Shown: one piece after another, positions 59,047 to 64,000 of the stretch | Layout: the number at the start of each line of letters is the position of its first letter | Numbering within the stretch: the first letter of the stretch is position 1 | NCBI RefSeq assembly: GCF_964204645.1 | Contig: NC_134026.1 | Coordinates: 24,074,650-24,138,649 of the forward strand | Length of the DNA stretch: 64,000 bases | From: Tubulanus polymorphus | Lineage: Eukaryota > Nemertea > Palaeonemertea > Tubulaniformes > Tubulanidae | Direction: 5' to 3' | The notes under the pieces: generated by a model | The model's input: the letters and a program-made list of their open reading frames with translations, nothing else | Databases searched by the model: none | What the model was told of the DNA's origin: nothing | Translations under genes and position numbers: made by a program

Positions 59047-61765
59047 ATGCCTCCAAGCAATAAAAACTCTATGTGCCCTGGATGTGGCATCATTTTGAAA
59101 GAGCCATATATCAAATGTGCAGAATGTGTGAAGTCTTTGAGTATTTGTCTCCGATGTTTTGCCAGAGGAATTGAAGTTCGTAAACATAAAAGTTACCACA
59201 AATTTGAAGTTATAGTAAGTACATGTATTCCGTATCCAGGATTTATATGCATATGAAAGTAAGCTAAAGAACCAAGCAGAACGAAGCGGGAGAAATGATT
59301 TATATGTTTAGGGCTAAAAGTTCAATGTCAAAGAGTGTACACACGAATTGGTTAAGATTATTGCTGAGCTCGGCCTCAAGGCTCAAGCGCCTCAGGAGCA
59401 GATGATATCCAGCAATTTATTCCAGTCAAGTGCTGATAATTCGAGGTCGGCGCATTATTATTCAAAGTCTTTTAGGCCTACTTAATGTATTAACAAATGA
59501 AACACTATTGAATTTTTAGAAAAATGACTTCTCACTGTTCGAAGAAAAATGGACCGCCGGTGAGGAACTACATTTATTGGATGCTATATCAGAATGTGGT
59601 ATTGGAAACTGGTAAGGCAAATATGGTAGCATCTGTAAAAATGATAAACTCCTAAATCAATTTAACATAAACCAAATTAATTGAAGAAATTAAATTGATT
59701 TCGGAGTTAGGCTAAACTCCATTTTGTAAAACTGGGTCCTGGCCAGGGCCTCATGTACGATATATTGTATCTGGCTAAGAAATATTGCACATTATTCTAA
59801 ATATAATGTTGGGAATGCATTGTTTTATCGTGTGCATATCTTTAAAACATGTGATGCTACTGTACCTTATCATTCGTAATGTTATCTAATCTTAACAGGC
59901 AAGATGTTGCAAGTCAGCTACAAACAAAAACCAAAGAGGAATGTGAACGCCACTACAATATGTATTATATACATAATGCTAAACCGCCTTTACCAGGTAA
60001 GTGCATGTTCTATGTATTAAATCGTCCTTTGTAATGAGTAATTATTTGCTAGATTTGCATGGTTTTACAATTTACAATTCAATGAACGGTTTACACATTT
60101 TTCAGAAATGCCAGATCCCATCATTAGTTATCCACCACCTGCGATTGTTTTCAAATGTAAGTACTCAAGTGTTTCGTTCATGTACAAAAATTTATATCAT
60201 ATTTGACCGGTAGATCATGTTTTATTCCTTTAAAAGTATCTGAGGATCCACCACGACCACCGGATGGTTCTATGATGCAGATGGATATGTCTGGTTATAT
60301 GGCAGCTCGAGGTGATTTTATGGTTGAACCATGCAATTATGCCGAATCAGAATTAAAAGATATTGAATTCACTGACGAAGATAGCGATGACTGTGAAACT
60401 CAACTTAAATTAGCCGTTGTGGAAAACTACTGGCAAGTGTTGAAAGAGAGACAATGGAAGAAAAAGTGAGTTTTTCTGAATTTAAGTGGGATAAATTAGT
60501 TACACTTAGATTCACTTAATTTTTCACTTTTCTCTTGTTTTTATCTTGTAGAATCATAAGAGATTTTGGGCTTATCAATATCAAAAAAGTTATGGGTAAT
60601 TATTTTGGTGTACGCCATTAGATACCTAATGTATAGCATTATGAAAAATAGCGCAGCATGCTTAATGTATTGATGTACGGTATGCTTTGATTTCAGCCCA
60701 GTATAAACGCTTCGATCCAACCATCAAGACATATCTGGACAGACTTTTGCCTCTCTTGAGACTTTTGTCTCCTGTTGATGCAGATATGTATTTAGAAACA
60801 CTCCATTGTAAGTAAAATATCATTCATGTAACAAGTTAGTATTCATTTTACTATTTGGACATTTTATGGTCTGTAAATCCTTGATTTTAACGAAGGATAT
60901 ATATATTTCTGTAGATGAAGTTCAGTTAAAGAACGAGATCAGAAAATTGCAAGAGTACAGAGAAAATGGCATAACACGAATAAGACTCATACACCTGTAC
61001 GAGTCATTAAAACAACGTCGCAAAGAAGAAAGTGAAAAACCAAAATTTACTACTGAAGTAATGAATCATGTAGAGGTACGTGGAAACTAATTACATCCGA
61101 ATGGAACTGGTCATTTATATCATTTATATAATTTATTGTTTGTTCTCCAATTAATAATTTAAGTACACAGTTCAGCAGGACGGTACTTTTTTCGCTAAGC
61201 TGCATAGAGTTTTTACTAATTTTGCATTGTTTGAACATAGAGAGATGGAGCTTGTCAACAATGGTTACAGAAATCTTTAGCTTCTGAAGATGGTCAAGTC
61301 CCTATACCACCTATGAGTAAGTATTGCTAACTTTTCATCGAATGATGGAAACAACATTTTTTACTTACCGGTAATGGAAACTATGTATTACTTTCAGCTC
61401 GTCGAAGTGCAGCTCCTTTAGATGTGATAGGATTACCTGGTTATGATAAACTGTCAACCAAAGAAAGAGAGGTCAGTACTAATGAGTTAACAGAACCTAT
61501 TAAATGAACTACATGCATGTATACCATAGTAAATTGCTTAAATTTATGTCATTCTCATTCTCTTCATCCACAGATTTGTTCCAAATTCCGCTTGATTCCG
61601 AAATCATATCTGGATTTTAAAGAACTATTGATAAACGAATGTCGTAAACACGGATATCTCAGATTAGCTCAGGCTCGACAACTAATAAAAATCGATGTCA
61701 ATAAAACTCGCAAACTGTTCGATTTCCTTGTAGAAGAGGGAGAAATCAATAAAGAACCGACATAA
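59047..61765 (+). CDS. TADA2A: Transcriptional adaptor ADA2A
   Basis: Eleven exons (59047-59214, 59520-59611, 59899-59996, 60106-60156, 60237-60465, 60552-60595, 60697-60807, 60915-61075, 61241-61316, 61398-61471, 61574-61765) give 431 residues; human has 443. The N-terminal ZZ zinc finger (CPGCGIILKEPYIKCAEC, then CLRCFARG) is followed by a SANT domain (WTAGEELHLLDAISECGIGN, KTKEECERHY). ADA motifs follow, such as YMAARGDFMVEPCNYAE and LKERQWKKKIIRDFGLINI. The SWIRM domain closes the protein (LRLAQARQLIKIDVNKTRKL). It is the adaptor of the GCN5/PCAF histone acetyltransferase in the ATAC complex. The 2A rather than 2B assignment rests on the ACQQWL and GLPG stretches and the SWIRM sequence. 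Confidence 0.95.
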
Positions 61766-63795
61766 ATGATAAATAATATATAACTGTGTCTCAAGCTTTC
61801 ATTCATATGGGCATATTTCCAAATCTCCATCGAAATTATGGCGAGAATCATGTGGGCAATGATTTGCTTATTCTGTCTAGGCAGTAAGCATGTGTTGCTC
61901 GTTAGTTTATCCTCATAACGAATACAAGATGGAAGAAACTCCAAAAGAGTATGAATTGTTTGTACATATACATATGTTTATTATACAAGTTACAGCGCAT
62001 TTGTGTCACACAGGGCTCCCAATAATAATCTTTAATACGTATGATTAATAGTCATCACAGAAAACGTACTAATTATTTCTAACTTTATTACCATGATTTT
62101 CTATGATTCTACAATATCCAAAACATCACCCAGCTAGAAGAGAATTTGGCAGGAGTTGACCAAGCATAGCATTTCATATAAGCTGAGCATAATATCAAAG
62201 ATGAAATTGGCAGCAATGTCATGCAGGATCCCTATCTTTGAACTTAGGTATATTTTAGCGATTTTTTATATTATTGTGTCCACATTGCATTAAGATTTTA
62301 ACTGATATTTCTGTGAATATAAATTTCAACGTAAATATATGTGAACTTGCATTTTGAATATTTCAACCAACAAGCAACAGGTTTAACATTAAAAAAGAAA
62401 TTACGTTAATATAACCATAGCACATTTCTTGTGATTTTCTGGTTAGAATATTAAAGGAAAAATCTACAAAATTAGAGAACTCATTTTAAAACCAATTTAG
62501 GTCCGAAATATCGGACAATAAGTCTATGAAAAAAATGGAAACAATCAATTCTTCACTGTGGCAAGACATGATGATGGTATGATCACTCTGCACTGATGTT
62601 GCACTAAGTACCTGAATATCAATTTCTATTACATGTATATGGAACTGCTGTTAACTTTTAGAACTAATATAAACCTAGTTACAATGACTAGTTCCTTCTT
62701 GATGACAACTGGCTTTTTCTATTCTACTCCAGGAGTTATTAATTGCATCATTACAAGTTCTTAATTTGGTAACATTTCATGGTTCATAGATATAAATGCA
62801 TGAAGTCATTGTCACAATGCAGTTGTTATCCAATAATGATCTATCTATATCTAGCAGTAAAACAACATATAACCACGTAATATACCACTGTTTTATCTGG
62901 TGATTGAGGCAAAAGCAAACTAAAATTGAAGCCAGGGCGATGTTTATGGTACAATAAATCATTTGCATATTCATTGGTCTATCTATGAACAAGTCTTAAA
63001 TTGAGCTTCGGCAAACACTGTTCTTATTATGTTTAATCATGGAAGTACAGTACAGAATATCCCCAGTTAGATACTCCCGAGAGAAGATACATATGAAGCA
63101 AACACATTGCTGTAGCCATGGATGTATGAACTAGTTTATACATCCATGCTGTAACTGTATTGAATGACGAGCACTACTGTAATACCCATCACACAAACAA
63201 ACATATCGTACATACATTTTGTATACAGGTCTAATTCCACAAAACCAATAAGAGACTCTTTTAGTTGCACCTTGATCTGAATCTTATTAATATAACATCA
63301 TGGAATCGGCCCAAAACAAAGTAATTCATTTTTGTATAATTTTTCCAACATGCAGAAGACTATTGAGAGTTTTTTAAACTCTTGATAATTTCCATTATAA
63401 ATCTTTAAGGACTAGACAATGTTCACTTTAGTCAGTCAATATATACAAATACATTATTAATCCAAAATATCCATTGTATGTGACTCCAGTACCTTAAAGG
63501 TACGTGTTCCAGTCAGCAACATAAATCAATGCACGCCCATAACTTCAAAAGCAAATCTCCCAAATCAGCATCATCCAAATAGTACATATCCATTACACCT
63601 CAGATTTGAAATTAACTACAGACTACACTTTTCAAAGAGACAGTAAAGTTAAGTCCCAGAGATGCTGTATTATGAAGTAAGCAATACCTTTTACAAACCT
63701 AAAGATTCGATAACAAATTTGGGTTAAAGTAAGGCATACTCCACCGAATATAACCGTACTACAATATCTATCATATAAGTATATACCATCACAGT
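61766..63795. other. Convergent gap with presumed 3' UTRs
   Basis: Two kilobases without recognisable exons between the TADA2A stop and the last exon of the minus-strand FYVE gene. The sequence is AT-rich; it probably holds the 3' UTR of the FYVE gene. No strong repeat was seen. Confidence 0.35.
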
Positions 63796-63973
63796 TTAAC
63801 AAGGCATCATTAATGCCTCTTGGGATGACTCAACCATAGTCTCAGCGGTGTTATTGTTGCCTGAAAGGTTTCTGAAACAGCTACGGCATACACGGACTGG
63901 TTCCCAGAGTTGTTGCGTTGGAATCGAAGTGAAATAATCAGTGCACTGTCCACAAAATACTTTACCACAGTTT
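63796..63973 (-). CDS. C-terminal exon of a FYVE-domain protein (partial)
   Basis: The last exon of a gene continuing beyond the right edge. An acceptor (gttgtag) precedes 63973, and the exon encodes NCGKVFCGQCTDYF, QQLWEPVRVCRSCFRNLSG and a short tail ending EALMMPC. The CxxC pairs and RVCRSC are the zinc-binding half of a FYVE finger, which binds phosphatidylinositol 3-phosphate on endosomes. A FYVE at the extreme C-terminus with QQLxEPxRVCxSC resembles the myotubularin-related proteins MTMR3/MTMR4, which is only a tentative assignment because the upstream exons are not in the window. If so, it would be a 3-phosphoinositide phosphatase. Confidence 0.75.
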
Positions 63974-64000
63974 CTACAACAAATAACTCTCAAATTAAAA

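Noticed and set aside
1-64000. CRISPR arrays, operons and bacterial regulatory signals
   Set aside because: The tandem repeats here lack regular spacers, and the spliced genes show an animal genome.

Overview
This is nuclear DNA from an invertebrate animal. Every protein gene is split by short GT-AG introns, the base composition is AT-rich, and the encoded proteins are bilaterian families that align over most of their length with vertebrate orthologues. Two nearly identical 1.25-kb non-coding elements with a core of ~154-bp tandem repeats resemble the pearl/Helitron-like elements of bivalves and other molluscs. A mollusc, or at least a lophotrochozoan, is the best guess; this is inference.

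Layout. 1-3.1 kb is repeats: a ~340-bp MITE-like element and a 2.4-kb palindrome-bounded tandem-repeat block. Then come a complete heparanase gene (+, 3190-5722) and a repeat-rich gap with the first pearl-like element (6402-7652). At 9.9-15.2 kb (-) lies an unusual 20-exon gene fusing a degenerate Nudix domain, an EF-hand pair and a PPP-family Ser/Thr phosphatase. GPATCH3 (+, 16.0-18.1 kb) follows, then a small stathmin-like coiled-coil gene (-, 20.4-22.1 kb) whose intron holds the second pearl-like element. Next are MRPL18 (+, 22.8-24.1 kb), NSRP1 (-, 24.6-27.2 kb), an ASPHD-type beta-hydroxylase (+, 27.5-28.9 kb), a long gap, EIF4ENIF1/4E-T (-, 33.9-41.4 kb), DRG1 (+, 45.8-47.8 kb), UBLCP1 (+, 48.8-50.9 kb), RHOBTB (-, 53.6-57.0 kb), TADA2A (+, 59.0-61.8 kb) and the last exon of a FYVE-domain gene (-, 63.8 kb to the edge).

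Gene models were assembled exon by exon by reading splice sites. Each of the eleven complete models has a total coding length divisible by three and no internal stop. Ten of the eleven form or plausibly form five divergent (head-to-head) pairs around short intergenic spacers or a 5'-UTR intron: phosphatase/GPATCH3, stathmin-like/MRPL18, NSRP1/ASPHD, 4E-T/DRG1 and RHOBTB/TADA2A. Most are housekeeping genes for splicing, translation, mitochondrial translation, transcription and proteasome control. They are not a single pathway; shared promoters are the likelier link.

The strongest candidate for something undescribed is the Nudix-like/EF-hand/PPP fusion. It has intact phosphatase motifs and a canonical EF-hand loop, but two of the three acidic Nudix-box residues are lost, so the N-terminus may be a ligand sensor rather than an enzyme. 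Other points of interest are the glutamine-rich heptad tract in 4E-T, a possible SINE-derived last exon of UBLCP1, and several families of short inverted-repeat elements.
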